A DNA stretch of 64,000 nucleotides from Nocardia cyriacigeorgica GUH-2 (GCF_000284035.1 NC_016887.1:1984001-2048000); one strand, 5' to 3'. Shown: positions 45,933 to 56,712, numbered from the stretch's first letter. Made by a program: numbers and translations. Notes: generated by a model from the sequence alone, not told the origin.

Positions 45933-47036
45933 TCATTTGTGCAGGTCGACGGCGGCTGTGGCGTCCGAAGTGCTGACGCCGGCTTCGTCGAAGGTGGCCA
46001 TCTCGGCGAGGGTGGCGACGGCAGCGCGCAGGATCGGCAGCGCGGTGAGAGCTCCGGAGCCTTCGCCCAGGCGCATCTCGAGATCGATCAGTGGGTCCAG
46101 CCGCAGGTTGGTCAGGGCCAGTGCGTGGGCCGGTTCGGTGGAGCGGTGGCCGGCCAGCCACCAGTCGCGGGCGCCTGCGGCGAAGTCCTCGGCGACCAGT
46201 GCGGCAGCGGTGGTGACGAGCCCGTCCAGGATGACAGGGGTGCGGCGGACAGCGGCCTGGGCCAGGAAACCCGCCATCGCGGCGATATCGGCGCCCGCCG
46301 CGACGCGCAGCAGATCGACCGGATCCTTCGCGACCGGGCGGGCGCGGCGCATGGCATCGCGGATGGCGGCGACCTTGCGGATCCAGCCCGCATCGTCGAC
46401 ACCGGTGCCGCGCCCGACCGCCGCCACCGGTTCGGTATTGGTGAGAGTCGCGATCAGCACGGTGGCGGGAGTGGTGTTGCCGATGCCCATATCGCCGGCG
46501 ATCAACAGGTCGGCGCCCGCATCGATCTCCTCGTCGGCGATCGCGCGGCCCGCGGCCAGTGCGGCGGCGACCTCGTCGGCAGTGAGGGCGTCCTCGCGGT
46601 CGATGCACCCGCTGGACCGGCGCACTTTGTGCTGCGAGATGCCCGGATCGGTGTCGGCGTCGACCGCCATGTCGACCACCCGCACCGTCGCGCCGGCCAC
46701 CCGCGCCACCGCGTTCACCGCCGCCCCGCCGCCGAGGAAGTTGGCGACCATCTGGGCGGTCACCTCGCTCGGATACGCCGAAACCCCTTCCCGTGCGATC
46801 CCGTGATCACCGGCGAACACCACCACCCGGGCCCGCTCGAACTGCTTCGGCGGGCACACCCCCTGACAGGCCGCGACCCAATTGCCCAGTGCCTCCAGCC
46901 GTCCCAGCGCACCGGCGGGCTTGGTCAGCCGGGCCTGCCGCTGCTGCGCCGCCGCCCGCACCTGCGCGTCCGGCGCCGCAACCGCCCCGAATCCGTCTGT
47001 CACTGTGCCGAGCTCCTCCGGTCGCACCTGCATCAC
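45933..47036 (-). CDS. cobT: nicotinate-nucleotide-dimethylbenzimidazole phosphoribosyltransferase
   Basis: 367 residues. Makes alpha-ribazole phosphate from nicotinate mononucleotide and the lower-ligand base. Family blocks are [44 protein letters not shown] and the catalytic glutamate in MRLGEGSGA. The first two residues are alternative ATG starts. Cobalamin cluster neighbour cobS follows after 82 bp. Confidence 0.95.
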   Translation of the reverse strand: MMQVRPEELGTVTDGFGAVAAPDAQVRAAAQQRQARLTKPAGALGRLEALGNWVAACQGVCPPKQFERARVVVFAGDHGIAREGVSAYPSEVTAQMVANFLGGGAAVNAVARVAGATVRVVDMAVDADTDPGISQHKVRRSSGCIDREDALTADEVAAALAAGRAIADEEIDAGADLLIAGDMGIGNTTPATVLIATLTNTEPVAAVGRGTGVDDAGWIRKVAAIRDAMRRARPVAKDPVDLLRVAAGADIAAMAGFLAQAAVRRTPVILDGLVTTAAALVAEDFAAGARDWWLAGHRSTEPAHALALTNLRLDPLIDLEMRLGEGSGALTALPILRAAVATLAEMATFDEAGVSTSDATAAVDLHK

Positions 47037-47100
47037 TGCGCACCATCTTGCCCGGCGATGATCACCCGGCGCCCACCACCCGCCACGCCGTCATCGCTTC

Positions 47101-47715
47101 TCAGTCGGCCAGCAGTTCCCGCGCCAGCGCTTCGCCCCACCAGCGTTCGACCCGTTCGGGCGACCAGCCGCGCTCGACGGTGCAGGTGGTGTAGACGTCG
47201 ACATTGCACAGGGCGGCGTAGATGTCGGTGGCGGTCGCGATATCGAGCCCGGGACGCAGGGTGGCGTCGGGCCAGGACGAGAACACCTCGACGCGGGTGC
47301 GATCACCCAGCTTGCGGGCGCGCTCGTAGACGTCGGCCAGTTCCGGTTCGGTGCGACCGGCCTCGCGCACCAGCTCGATGAGATTGCCGGCGCGCTCGAA
47401 CAGCCTGCGGTCGTAGCCCGCCATGGCGGCGAGCTGCCCGGCCGGATCGGCGCGATCTTCCAGTTCGGCCAGCTGCTGCGGCTGGTCGGCGGCCAGATCC
47501 GCGGCGTTCACCAGGGCCCACACCAGGCCGGTCTTGTTCCCGTAGGCCGCGTACACCGTCGGCACCGAGACCCCGGCGGCCTCCGCGACGTCGCGCACGC
47601 TGGTCGCCGCCCAGCCCTTGGCGGTGAACAACCTGGCCGCGGCCTCGGCGATATCGCTGCGCGTGCGATCGGCCTGGGACTGGCGGCGCAGGGATTCGTA
47701 ACGGCGGCGTTCCAC
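47101..47715 (-). CDS. TetR-family transcriptional regulator
   Basis: 204 residues, with the helix-turn-helix at SVRDVAEAAGVSVPTVYAAYGNKTGL about 40 residues in and a C-terminal effector domain containing several Trp residues. The GTG at 47715 was chosen because GGAG stands nine bases before it; a TTG five codons earlier is possible. It lies between cobU and cobT on the same strand, only 23 bp from the cobU stop, so it could be co-transcribed with the cobalamin genes. Confidence 0.85.
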   Translation of the reverse strand: MERRRYESLRRQSQADRTRSDIAEAAARLFTAKGWAATSVRDVAEAAGVSVPTVYAAYGNKTGLVWALVNAADLAADQPQQLAELEDRADPAGQLAAMAGYDRRLFERAGNLIELVREAGRTEPELADVYERARKLGDRTRVEVFSSWPDATLRPGLDIATATDIYAALCNVDVYTTCTVERGWSPERVERWWGEALARELLAD

Positions 47716-47738
47716 GCGTTGACGCTCCAATCTTTCGG

Positions 47739-48284
47739 TCAGCTCAGGCGCAGGGGTAGTCCCGCGACGATGAGGACGGCTTCGTCGCAGACCTGGGCGA
47801 GGCGCTGGTTGAGGGTGCCGAGCTCGTCGCGGAAGAGGCGGCCGGAGCGGGTGGCGGGGATGACGCCCATGCCGACTTCCGGGGTGACGATGACGAGGCG
47901 GTGGTCGTAGCCGGCGACGGCGGCGACGAGGGCGTCGGTGTCGGGGGAGACGGTGCCGCGCGGTTCGTCCCAGGCATTGCGGGCGTCGATACGGGCGGTG
48001 AGCCAGGTGCCGAGGTCGTCGATCAGCGTGGCGCCGGGGAAGGGGTCGGCGAGAACCGTTGCGGTATCGGCGTTCTCGACGGTCTCCCAGTCGGCGGGTC
48101 GGCGTTCGCGGTGCTTGGCGATGCGTTCGGCGAAATCGACGTCGGCCGGGTCGGGGATCGCCGTGGCGATGTAGCGGACCGGGCCGCCCGCTACCAGCGA
48201 CTCCGCATACGCCGACTTCCCCGATCGCGCGCCGCCGAGCACGAGCGTGCGGCGCGCGGGGGACGGGTGCGGGGTGGGCGACAC
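47739..48284 (-). CDS. cobU: bifunctional adenosylcobinamide kinase/adenosylcobinamide-phosphate guanylyltransferase
   Basis: 181 residues. Phosphorylates adenosylcobinamide and adds GMP. The P-loop GGARSGKSAYAE is at 18-29 and the guanylylated histidine is in RIAKHRERRP; VIVTPEVGMGVIP and GRLFRDELGTLNQRLA are family blocks. It starts the cob run that continues with cobT and cobS. Confidence 0.95.
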   Translation of the reverse strand: MSPTPHPSPARRTLVLGGARSGKSAYAESLVAGGPVRYIATAIPDPADVDFAERIAKHRERRPADWETVENADTATVLADPFPGATLIDDLGTWLTARIDARNAWDEPRGTVSPDTDALVAAVAGYDHRLVIVTPEVGMGVIPATRSGRLFRDELGTLNQRLAQVCDEAVLIVAGLPLRLS

Positions 48285-48474
48285 CCGTGCACGCTACCAA
48301 TTCGGCTGTCGGTGGTCGGATGCCGCGCGTAGCGGCTGCCCCACGCCCGATCGATGCGGCATCTGCCTGCGATTCGTCCGACTCGGCGTTCATACGGGGC
48401 TGGGCGAGAACGCGGATCGGCTGCATCGGCAATCGCGGTGGTTCGGCGTGCGAGGCGACGCGGAGGCCACCGCA

Positions 48475-49434
48475 CTATGTCGTCCCCGTACCGAACCGCC
48501 GCCGATACTCCGTCGGCGCGATGCCGACCACCCGCTGGAAGTGGTGGCGCAGCAAGGCCGCCGATCCGAAGCCGGCGCGGGCGGCGATCTGCTCGAGTCC
48601 GAGGTCGGTGTCCTCCAGCAGGTGTTCGGCGGCCTGGACGCGCTGAGTCGTCAGCCATTTGACCGGGGTGGTGCCGGTTTCGGCGGCGAAGCGGCGGGCG
48701 AAGGTGCGGGTGGACATCATCGAGCGGGCGGCCAGCGATTCCACGGTGTGCGGGAGCTCGAGGTTCTCCTGCATCCATTGCAGGGTCGCGCCGAGGCTGT
48801 CGGAGGCACAGTCGGGGACGGGGCGTTCGATGAATTGGCGCTGGCCGCCGTCGCGCTGCGGTGGGACCACCATGCGGCGGGCGATGCCGTTGGCGGCGGC
48901 GCTGCCGATTTCCCGGCGCACCAGGTGCAAGCAGGCGTCGATGCCCGCGGCGGTGCCCGCGCTGGTGATGAGGTTGCCTTCGTCGACGAACAGCACGTCG
49001 GGGTCGACGGTCGCTTCCGGGAATTGGGCGGCGAGCTGGTCGACATAACGCCAGTGCGTGGTGCACTTGCGACCGTCGAGCAAACCCGCCGCACCCGCCA
49101 GGAACGCACCCGAGCAGACGGTGAGCACGATGGCCCCGGCCTCGGCGGCCGCGCGCACGGCATCGACGACGACGGGGTCGTGGCGGGCCGTGGCCGGGAA
49201 AGCGGGAATTGCCACCAGATCGGCGTGTGTGAGTTCGCCGAGGCCGTACTCGGGCGTGACCGAGATCCCCGGCGAGGTGGCAGGCAAGGGTCGTCCGGGT
49301 TCGCGCCCGCACACCCGGAAATCGAATCCGGGCAGGCCATCGGCGGTGCGGTCGAGGCCGAACACCTCGCAGACCACGCCGAACTCGAACATGGCCAGCC
49401 GTTCGGACAGCACGACGGCGACCTTGGACAACAT
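48475..49434 (-). CDS. GlxA-type regulator: DJ-1/PfpI domain plus AraC helix-turn-helix
   Basis: 319 residues. The N-terminal 190 residues form a class I glutamine amidotransferase-like DJ-1/PfpI domain with the nucleophile-elbow cysteine in LTVCSGAFLAGAAG. The C-terminal 100 residues are an AraC double helix-turn-helix (SLAARSMMSTRTFARRF and IAARAGFGSAALLRHHFQR). Proteins of this type are transcription factors for nitrogen or small-molecule metabolism. The target is unknown; the gene stands alone with 190 bp downstream. Confidence 0.92.
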   Translation of the reverse strand: MLSKVAVVLSERLAMFEFGVVCEVFGLDRTADGLPGFDFRVCGREPGRPLPATSPGISVTPEYGLGELTHADLVAIPAFPATARHDPVVVDAVRAAAEAGAIVLTVCSGAFLAGAAGLLDGRKCTTHWRYVDQLAAQFPEATVDPDVLFVDEGNLITSAGTAAGIDACLHLVRREIGSAAANGIARRMVVPPQRDGGQRQFIERPVPDCASDSLGATLQWMQENLELPHTVESLAARSMMSTRTFARRFAAETGTTPVKWLTTQRVQAAEHLLEDTDLGLEQIAARAGFGSAALLRHHFQRVVGIAPTEYRRRFGTGTT

Positions 49435-49520
49435 GCCGACAGTTTATCTGGCCGAATATTGATGAACTATGTCAGTACTGCCACTTTCGGCCGGATCTTG
49501 CTCGGCAAACAATTACTGCC

Positions 49521-49682
49521 ATGGCTGGATTGGTGATAACCCTGGTGGCATTGGCAGCGTTCGTCGCGGCGATAGGCTGGCTCGGATTCGGGCGAGCGGG
49601 TTCGACCGACGTCATCGATCGCGACGTCGAACGGGCGCGTGAAGAACTCGCGGCGATGCGGTCCCGAGCGCCGCACCGCTGA
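49521..49682 (+). CDS. small single-pass membrane protein
   Basis: 53 residues: MAGLVITLVALAAFVAAIGW forms a transmembrane helix, followed by a short Arg/Glu-rich cytoplasmic tail (DVERAREELAAM). It is too short for most gene finders. No family is recognised and there is no strong ribosome-binding site, so the call rests on the clean hydrophobic-then-charged pattern and a good stop. Confidence 0.4.
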   Translation: MAGLVITLVALAAFVAAIGWLGFGRAGSTDVIDRDVERAREELAAMRSRAPHR

Positions 49683-49792
49683 TCAGCTGCGGAAAAGGGG
49701 AGGCTAGTCGAAGCGCCGTAGCCGGGGGCTGCCCGCCGCAGTGGCTACCGACAGTGGGACAGGCCGCCGCCGGCGACCGCAGGACGCGAACC

Positions 49793-50461
49793 TCAGACCG
49801 CGTCGCCCGGACCCACCCGCGGCTTCGGCGCCCGCATCTTGCGGATCTGCGAGGCGCGCACGAACGCGTACCACCCGAGCCGGAACCCGGTGTCGGTGGA
49901 ATCGGGGAACCGCTCACGGACCCGGTTGTTGACGATGCGGCCGAGCATCACGCCCTCGATGGCCATGAACAGCATCATGACCAGCATGGCCAGCGTCACG
50001 ATCGATTGCAGCGCGGGCGCAGCGAACATCGACAGGATCAGCACCAGCGCCATCGGCATGAACAGGCCGACGAGGTTGCGCCGGGCGTCGACGATATCGC
50101 GGACGAACGCCCGTACCGGGCCCTGATCGCGGGGCAGCAGGTACTTGTCTTCACCGGCGAGCATGCGGGCGCGCCGGTCCTGGGCGGCGGCGCGGCGCTC
50201 GGCGGCGGCCGTCTTGCGGTCCTGCTTGTTGCCGCGGGCTGCCTTGCGCCGGGCGCGGGCCTCTTTCGCGGTGAGCGGGGCGGGCGCGACCGGGCCGCGA
50301 CGCCGGGCTTCGGCGTCACGGCGCTTCGGGGTGGGACGGCCCTTGCCCGCGGTTGCGGTGGCCGCCTGCCGCGTCGAGTTCGCGGCGGTATCGCCGTCCG
50401 CGCTCGTGCGGTCGGCGGGCTCGTCGGTGGTGCTGGAGTCGCCGCGGCGGAACAATTTCAC
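49793..50461 (-). CDS. DUF3043 membrane protein
   Basis: 222 residues. The N-terminal half is highly charged and includes the family block GKGRPTPKRRDAEARRR, followed by KEARARRKAARG. The C-terminal half holds two transmembrane helices (LFMPMALVLILSMFAA and VTLAMLVMMLFMAIEG) before a conserved GFRLGWYAFVRASQ. In actinobacteria this gene lies near the iron-sulfur carrier and adenosine kinase, as here. Function unknown. Confidence 0.88.
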   Translation of the reverse strand: MKLFRRGDSSTTDEPADRTSADGDTAANSTRQAATATAGKGRPTPKRRDAEARRRGPVAPAPLTAKEARARRKAARGNKQDRKTAAAERRAAAQDRRARMLAGEDKYLLPRDQGPVRAFVRDIVDARRNLVGLFMPMALVLILSMFAAPALQSIVTLAMLVMMLFMAIEGVMLGRIVNNRVRERFPDSTDTGFRLGWYAFVRASQIRKMRAPKPRVGPGDAV

Positions 50462-50656
50462 AGCAACCAGGCTATTCGATGTATGTCATCGCCGGAAATG
50501 CGGTCTGCCCGACACACGTGGGCAGGGTCACCCGGGTCGCGTCCGGTGCAGGCGAGGAAGGTGGCAAGATGGGAATAGCAGCCCGCCCGGTGGTGTTGAC
50601 TCCCGACGAGCCGTGCGCTGTTCACGGGATGACCACAGCTGTCCTTAGGAGAGTTC

Positions 50657-51007
50657 ATGACAGTGCAGAACGAGACCGAAGTCCACGGTGTGACGCTCAC
50701 CGACGCAGCCGCCGCGAAGGCGAAGGCGCTGCTGGACCAGGAGGGTCGTGACGACCTGGCACTGCGGATCGCCGTGCAGCCGGGTGGTTGCGCGGGCCTG
50801 CGCTACCAGCTGTTCTTCGACGACCGTTCGCTCGACGGCGACCTGACCGTCGATTTCGGTGGCGTCACCCTCGCGGTCGACCGGATGAGTGCCCCGTACG
50901 TGCAGGGCGCCTCGATCGACTTCGTCGACACCATCGAGAAGCAGGGTTTCACCATCGACAACCCCAACGCCACCGGCTCCTGCGCCTGCGGCGATTCGTT
51001 CAACTGA
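50657..51007 (+). CDS. erpA: HesB/IscA-type iron-sulfur cluster carrier
   Basis: 116 residues. A-type Fe-S assembly protein that passes clusters to target enzymes. The three conserved cysteines are in QPGGCAGLRY and, at the C-terminus, GSCACGDSF (C-x-C). AGGAG precedes the ATG. It is next to adenosine kinase as in mycobacteria. Its clients in this window could include LipA and the Fe-S nuclease, but this is speculation. Confidence 0.92.
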   Translation: MTVQNETEVHGVTLTDAAAAKAKALLDQEGRDDLALRIAVQPGGCAGLRYQLFFDDRSLDGDLTVDFGGVTLAVDRMSAPYVQGASIDFVDTIEKQGFTIDNPNATGSCACGDSFN

Positions 51008-51040
51008 TCTCAGTTGTTCCTTCAACGGACACGTAGTTGA

Positions 51041-52081
<1,041 letters not shown>

Positions 52082-52134
52082 GGTTCTCTCGGGCGGCACG
52101 CCGCGTGTGCAGTCCGAACCGAACTCCGAACAAC

Positions 52135-52174
52135 CGAGTGCCCCGCTCGAAAAGAGCGGGGCACTCGGGTTTTC
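52135..52174. terminator. bidirectional Rho-independent terminator between adoK and asnB
   Basis: CGAGTGCCCCGCTC, loop GAAA, then AGAGCGGGGCACTCG and GGTTTT. A perfect 14-bp stem placed between two convergent genes. Confidence 0.88.
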
Positions 52175-52183
52175 AGCTCGCAG

Positions 52184-54127
52184 TTACAGCGACACCGGGT
52201 ACGTCGGCTCCTGGATCTCCGGCTTGATCCGGTCCTCGACGAAGATGCCGTGCCACACCATGAACACCAGCAGCGTCCACAGCCGGCGGCTGTGATCCGA
52301 CGTGCCGGCCCGGTGCGCTTCGAGCATCTTGGTGATCGCGGCCTTGTCCAGCAGGTGATCGGTCTGCGATTCGGCGATCTGCTGCTGGGCCCAGTCGTAG
52401 AGTTCGGTGCCGCGCAGCCAATGCCGCAGCGGGACAGGGAAACCCAGCTTCGCGCGGTGCAGCACATGCGCGGGCACGATGCCCTCGAGCGCCTGGCGCA
52501 GCGCGTACTTGGTGGTGTCCTTGGTGATCTTCTGCTCGAACGGGATCTGCTCGGCGACCGCGAAGACCTCCGAATCCAGGAACGGCACCCGCAGTTCCAG
52601 CGAATTGGCCATCGTCATCTTGTCGGCCTTGACCAGGATGTCGCCGCGCAACCAGGTGAACAGGTCCAGATGCTGCATCCGGGCCACCGGGTCCCAGCCG
52701 CGCGACTTCGCGTAGATCGGCGCGGTGACGTCCTGATGGGTCCATTCGGGCCGGAAATCGCGCAGCACCGCACGCAATTGGGCATCGTTGAAGCTGCGCG
52801 CATTGCCGTAGTAGCGCTCTTCCAGCGTGAGCGATCCGCGGTGCAGCAGGCTCTTGCCGCGGGTGCCCTCCGGAATCCGGTCCGAGAGCTTGCCCGCCAG
52901 CCGGCGCAACCCCTTCGGCAGCCGCTCGAACGGCTTCAGCGACAACGGTTCCCGGTAGATGGTGTACCCGCCGAACAGCTCGTCGGCGCCCTCGCCGGAG
53001 AGCACCACCTTGACGTGCTTGCGGGCCTCCTTGGCCACGAAATACAGCGGGACCAACGCGGGGTCGGCCACCGGATCGTCGAGGTACCAGACGATTTCGG
53101 GGATGGCGGCGGCGAACTCGGCGGGGGAGACCACCTTGACGATGTGGCGGGCCCCGATCGCGGCGGCACTCTCGGCGGCGACGTCGACTTCGGAGTAGCC
53201 CTCGCGCTCGAACCCGGTGGTGAAGGTGATCAGGTTCGGGTTGTGCCGCATGGCCAGCGCGGCGATGGCGGTGGAGTCGATACCGCCGGACAGGAACGAA
53301 CCGACGGTCACATCGGCGCGCATGTGCTTGGCGACCGAATCCTCCAGCGCCGCCGCGATCTCCCGGTAGCGGGCCTGCTCGGACCCGGCCGCGAACGGCT
53401 TGACCCGGAACCGCGGCTCGAAGTAGCGGACGATCTTCGGCTGCTCGCCGGGCTGGACCATCGCGTAACTACCCGACTCCAGCCTGCGGATCGCCGCATG
53501 CAGGGTCTCCGGCTCCGGCACGTACTGCAGCACCGTGTAGTGCTCGAGCGCGCGCGGATCCAGCTCGTCGCCGGAACCGATCGCGGGCAGCAGCTCCAGC
53601 AGGCTCTTCTTCTCACTGCTGAACGCGGTGCCGCCGGGGCCGGTGGCCAGGAACAGCGGCTTGATGCCGAACGGGTCGCGGGCCAGGAACAGCTGCTCGG
53701 TCTCGGTATCCCAGATCGCGAATGCGAACATGCCGCGCAGCCGGCGCACTGCATCCGGGCCCCAGTAGTGGAAGGCCGCCACGATGGACTCACTGTCGCC
53801 CTCGGTGGCGAACATGGCCCCGTCGGGGAACTCGGCGGCGTGCTCGCGCGCCAGTTCCTCGCGCAGCTCCAGGTAGTTGTAGATCTCACCGTTGAAGGTG
53901 AGGGCATAACGCTGCGGGTTGTCGGCCGGACCCCAGCGCAGCGGCTGATGCGAATGCTCGATATCGATGATCGACAGCCGGTTGAAACCGAAGATCACAT
54001 GCTCGTCGTGCCAGGTGCCGCGCTCGTCCGGGCCGCGGTGGCGGCCGCAGTGCAGGGCGTCGTACACCTGCTCCACCGTGTCGGGCGCTGCTTTGTCAGA
54101 CGTCAGAAATCCGAGCAGTCCACACAC
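52184..54127 (-). CDS. asnB: asparagine synthetase B, glutamine-hydrolysing
   Basis: 647 residues. The N-terminal class II amidotransferase domain starts with catalytic Cys2 (MCGLLGF) and has RHRGPDE, FNGEIYNY. The synthetase domain carries the ATP pyrophosphatase PP-loop SGGIDST and the later LSGEGADELFGGY. It converts Asp and Gln to Asn and Glu. The same gene lies upstream of ctaC in mycobacteria (Rv2201), where it has also been linked to amidation of cell-wall peptide; which role applies here is not shown. Confidence 0.96.
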   Translation of the reverse strand: MCGLLGFLTSDKAAPDTVEQVYDALHCGRHRGPDERGTWHDEHVIFGFNRLSIIDIEHSHQPLRWGPADNPQRYALTFNGEIYNYLELREELAREHAAEFPDGAMFATEGDSESIVAAFHYWGPDAVRRLRGMFAFAIWDTETEQLFLARDPFGIKPLFLATGPGGTAFSSEKKSLLELLPAIGSGDELDPRALEHYTVLQYVPEPETLHAAIRRLESGSYAMVQPGEQPKIVRYFEPRFRVKPFAAGSEQARYREIAAALEDSVAKHMRADVTVGSFLSGGIDSTAIAALAMRHNPNLITFTTGFEREGYSEVDVAAESAAAIGARHIVKVVSPAEFAAAIPEIVWYLDDPVADPALVPLYFVAKEARKHVKVVLSGEGADELFGGYTIYREPLSLKPFERLPKGLRRLAGKLSDRIPEGTRGKSLLHRGSLTLEERYYGNARSFNDAQLRAVLRDFRPEWTHQDVTAPIYAKSRGWDPVARMQHLDLFTWLRGDILVKADKMTMANSLELRVPFLDSEVFAVAEQIPFEQKITKDTTKYALRQALEGIVPAHVLHRAKLGFPVPLRHWLRGTELYDWAQQQIAESQTDHLLDKAAITKMLEAHRAGTSDHSRRLWTLLVFMVWHGIFVEDRIKPEIQEPTYPVSL

Positions 54128-54516
54128 GGCGTCGGCAACCTCTTTCCTGCGGTCGGTACCGCGCCGATCCGGGTCGCGCGCGGCGGGGGATTCCCTGGCG
54201 AAAATCTAGTGACCGAGTATGCCCCACTCGACGGCTGATCGCGTTGTTCAGGGGCGGTCGGCATTGCCGCGAACCCCCGCGTGCTGGGCGTATGTGCGCA
54301 CCGGCGCGGATGCGTACCGCAGCACGGAGTGTCGAAGCCGACCCGACGCGGAACCAAGACCAGGTTTGGTCTACGCTGCGTAGTACTCGGGCCGTCCCGT
54401 GGTGCTCCGTGCGCGAAAGCGCCGGTCTCCGCGGCGAGGTTCGGACAAGCTGTTGACGTGCCGTCCCCAGCGGGCGGTGCAGTGTCGGAATGTGTGGCGA
54501 CCAGGAAGGCGTGAGC
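54128..54516. promoter_or_regulatory. divergent control region asnB / ctaC with palindrome at 54357-54372
   Basis: 389 bp without a gene. It contains AGACCA-GGTT-TGGTCT, a perfect inverted repeat with 6-bp arms, about 145 bp before the ctaC start. It could be an operator for the respiratory genes. No consensus promoter could be fixed. Confidence 0.35.
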
Positions 54517-55608
54517 GTGGCGCACAAGGCGAGCGACGAGATCGGGGCACACCCCGCCCGGGGGCGGCAGGGCCGTGTCCTTCGGCGGGCCGGGCTGGCG
54601 GTGTCCTTGGGGATCACCGCGATGCTCGTCTCGGGCTGCTCGATCGACAATGTCTGGCTCCGGTTCGGCTGGCCCTCGGGCATCACGCCGCAGGCCACCC
54701 GCATGCGCGAGCTGTGGACCTGGTCGGTCGTCGCCGCCCTGCTGATGGGTGTGCTGGTGTGGGGCCTGACCTTCTGGACCATCGCCTTCCACCGCAAGAA
54801 GAAGGACTCGCCGGAGTTCCCGCGCCAGACCGGCTACAACGTGCCGCTGGAGCTGACCTACACGGCGATCCCGTTCGTGATCATCGCGGTGCTGTTCTAC
54901 TTCACCGTCGTCGTGCAGAACTACGTGCACGAAAAGGTCGACAACCCCGACGTGGTCGTGGACGTGACCGCCTTCCAGTGGAACTGGAAGTTCGGCTACC
55001 GCACCGTCGACCTGAAGAACGGTTTCACCTACAACGGCATCGATACCGAGCGTGAGGCCCTCAACCAGGAGCAGCTGAAGGCCTACGAGGAGCGCGTCGA
55101 CGCCGAGCACGGCCACCCGCAGCCGGGCCCGGTGCACGGTAAGCCGGAAAACGACATCCTGTCCTACCTGCACTACGACAAGATCGAGACCGTCGGCTCC
55201 AGCAACGAGATCCCGGTGCTGGTGCTGCCGACCGGCAAGGTCATCGAGTTCCAGCTCGCCGCCGCCGACGTCATCCACGCCTTCTGGGTGCCGGAGTTCC
55301 TGTTCAAGCGCGACGTGATGCCGAACCCGAAGGAAAACCACTCCGACAACGTCTTCCAGATCACCAAGATCGAGAAGGAAGGCGCGTTCGTCGGGCGCTG
55401 CGCCGAGATGTGCGGTACCTACCACTCGATGATGAACTTCGAGGTCCGCGCCGTCTCGCCGGAGAAGTTCCAGGCCTACATCGAAGCGCGCGACAAGGGC
55501 ATGACCAACGCCCAGGCGCTCGAGTCCATCGGTGAATCGCCGGTGGCCACCTCCACCCGGCCGTTCAACACCGACCGCACCGTCAAGAGCGCGGCCGAGA
55601 GCAACTGA
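54517..55608 (+). CDS. ctaC: cytochrome c oxidase subunit II
   Basis: 363 residues. Lipoprotein signal with lipobox LVSGC, two transmembrane helices (ELWTWSVVAALLMGVLVW and TAIPFVIIAVLFYF), then the periplasmic-side CuA domain with GRCAEMCGTYHSMM, which holds both cysteines and the histidine. The aromatic FQWNWKF electron-entry segment is present. The GTG at 54517 is set by AGGAAGG seven bases upstream; a GTG at 54511 is too close to it. It accepts electrons from the cytochrome bcc complex in the actinobacterial supercomplex. Confidence 0.96.
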   Translation: MAHKASDEIGAHPARGRQGRVLRRAGLAVSLGITAMLVSGCSIDNVWLRFGWPSGITPQATRMRELWTWSVVAALLMGVLVWGLTFWTIAFHRKKKDSPEFPRQTGYNVPLELTYTAIPFVIIAVLFYFTVVVQNYVHEKVDNPDVVVDVTAFQWNWKFGYRTVDLKNGFTYNGIDTEREALNQEQLKAYEERVDAEHGHPQPGPVHGKPENDILSYLHYDKIETVGSSNEIPVLVLPTGKVIEFQLAAADVIHAFWVPEFLFKRDVMPNPKENHSDNVFQITKIEKEGAFVGRCAEMCGTYHSMMNFEVRAVSPEKFQAYIEARDKGMTNAQALESIGESPVATSTRPFNTDRTVKSAAESN

Positions 55609-55621
55609 GGACTGATCTGAC

Positions 55622-56038
55622 ATGAAGATCGAAGCGCGGATTTTCGAACTGCTGACGGTGTTCTTCGTCATCGTCGGCATCGTCTACGGCTTCTTCACGG
55701 CACAGTCGCGCACCGGCGTCGAATGGGCGGGCACCACCGCCATCGTGCTGACCGCGGGTCTGTCGCTGATCATCGGCACCTACTTCCGCTTCGTCGCCCG
55801 GCGCCTGGACCTGCGTCCGGAGGACTACGAAGACGCCGAGATCGTCGACGGTGCCGGTGACCTGGGCTTCTTCTCGCCCGGCAGCTTCTGGCCCATCTGC
55901 CTGGCGGCCGCCGGTTCGGTCACCGCCCTCGGCCTGGCCTTCTTCCAGTTCTGGCTGATCGGCATCGGCGTCGTGCTGGTCCTGATCGCCGCAGGCGGCC
56001 TGGTCTTCGAGTACCACATGGGTCCCGAGAAGCACTGA
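55622..56038 (+). CDS. ctaF: cytochrome c oxidase subunit IV (actinobacterial)
   Basis: 138 residues with four transmembrane helices ([74 protein letters not shown]) and a conserved loop [15 protein letters not shown]. It follows ctaC after 13 bp in the order typical of actinobacteria, where CtaF is part of the aa3 oxidase. Confidence 0.95.
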   Translation: MKIEARIFELLTVFFVIVGIVYGFFTAQSRTGVEWAGTTAIVLTAGLSLIIGTYFRFVARRLDLRPEDYEDAEIVDGAGDLGFFSPGSFWPICLAAAGSVTALGLAFFQFWLIGIGVVLVLIAAGGLVFEYHMGPEKH

Positions 56039-56050
56039 GCCACACATGAC

Positions 56051-56091
56051 GAATGCCCCGCCGGTTACAACCGGCGGGGCATTCCTCGTTT
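56051..56091 (+). terminator. Rho-independent terminator after ctaF
   Basis: GAATGCCCCGCCGGTT, AC, AACCGGCGGGGCATTC then CTCGTTT. A perfect 16-bp stem 13 bp past the ctaF stop. Confidence 0.88.
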
Positions 56092-56211
56092 CAGCGTCGG
56101 CCAGAGACGAAACCAGCCGGTGCTCGCCGCTCGCGTCGGTTCGGAGGGGTCGGCCGAGTGCCGCCTGAAGCGCGGTCGGCGCGCAAGTGGAGGTATCGAT
56201 ATGCTCACCGT

Positions 56212-56712
56212 GTGTCAGAGCTATGGATGTCACGCCGGGGGGAGCTCGGCGACACCGTGCGAGAGCCGGTGATCGGGTTTGTGGTCGGGCTGTTCTTGAC
56301 CGTAGTCGGCATGTTCGTGCCGTTGTTCGCCACCGATCGTGGTGGTGACGGCCGGGAGACCTATTCGTTGTTCGCGTTGCGGGAAGAGGGGATCAGCGGC
56401 GTCTGGCTGCTGTTCGTGGTGGTCGCCGTGCTGGCCGTGATTGCGATCGCGTTTCCGCAGCGGTTCGCCACGTCCGCGGTTGGAACGTGCACGATGACCC
56501 TGACGTTCGCGTTGGTTATCGGAGAACTAATCCTGATCGCGTTCGGATATGCGGCCCTGGTCGCGCGATTGGAATCGACCAACGATTCGCGTAATTGGGC
56601 TCCCGACCATACCGACATGCTGCCGGGGCTGGTTGTCCCAGTGCTCGGCTTGGCGGTAACCACGGCGTGCGTCATCGCGTGGTGGTCCCGCACCGTGCGG
56701 GCACCCATGTGA
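56212..56712 (+). CDS. hypothetical four-helix membrane protein
   Basis: 166 residues, with four predicted transmembrane segments: VIGFVVGLFLTVVGMFVPLF, WLLFVVVAVLAVIAIAF, MTLTFALVIGELILIAFGY and PGLVVPVLGLAVTTACVIAW. A short acidic loop (LESTNDSRNWAPDHTD) lies before the last helix. The GTG start is uncertain; an ATG five codons on is also possible. Composition is less GC-rich than its neighbours. No family is recognised. Confidence 0.6.
   Translation: MSELWMSRRGELGDTVREPVIGFVVGLFLTVVGMFVPLFATDRGGDGRETYSLFALREEGISGVWLLFVVVAVLAVIAIAFPQRFATSAVGTCTMTLTFALVIGELILIAFGYAALVARLESTNDSRNWAPDHTDMLPGLVVPVLGLAVTTACVIAWWSRTVRAPM

Noticed and set aside
44974..48300. Cobalamin riboswitch near cobS, cobT or cobU
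   Set aside because: No B12-box-like sequence or suitable leader length was recognised; the gaps are short.
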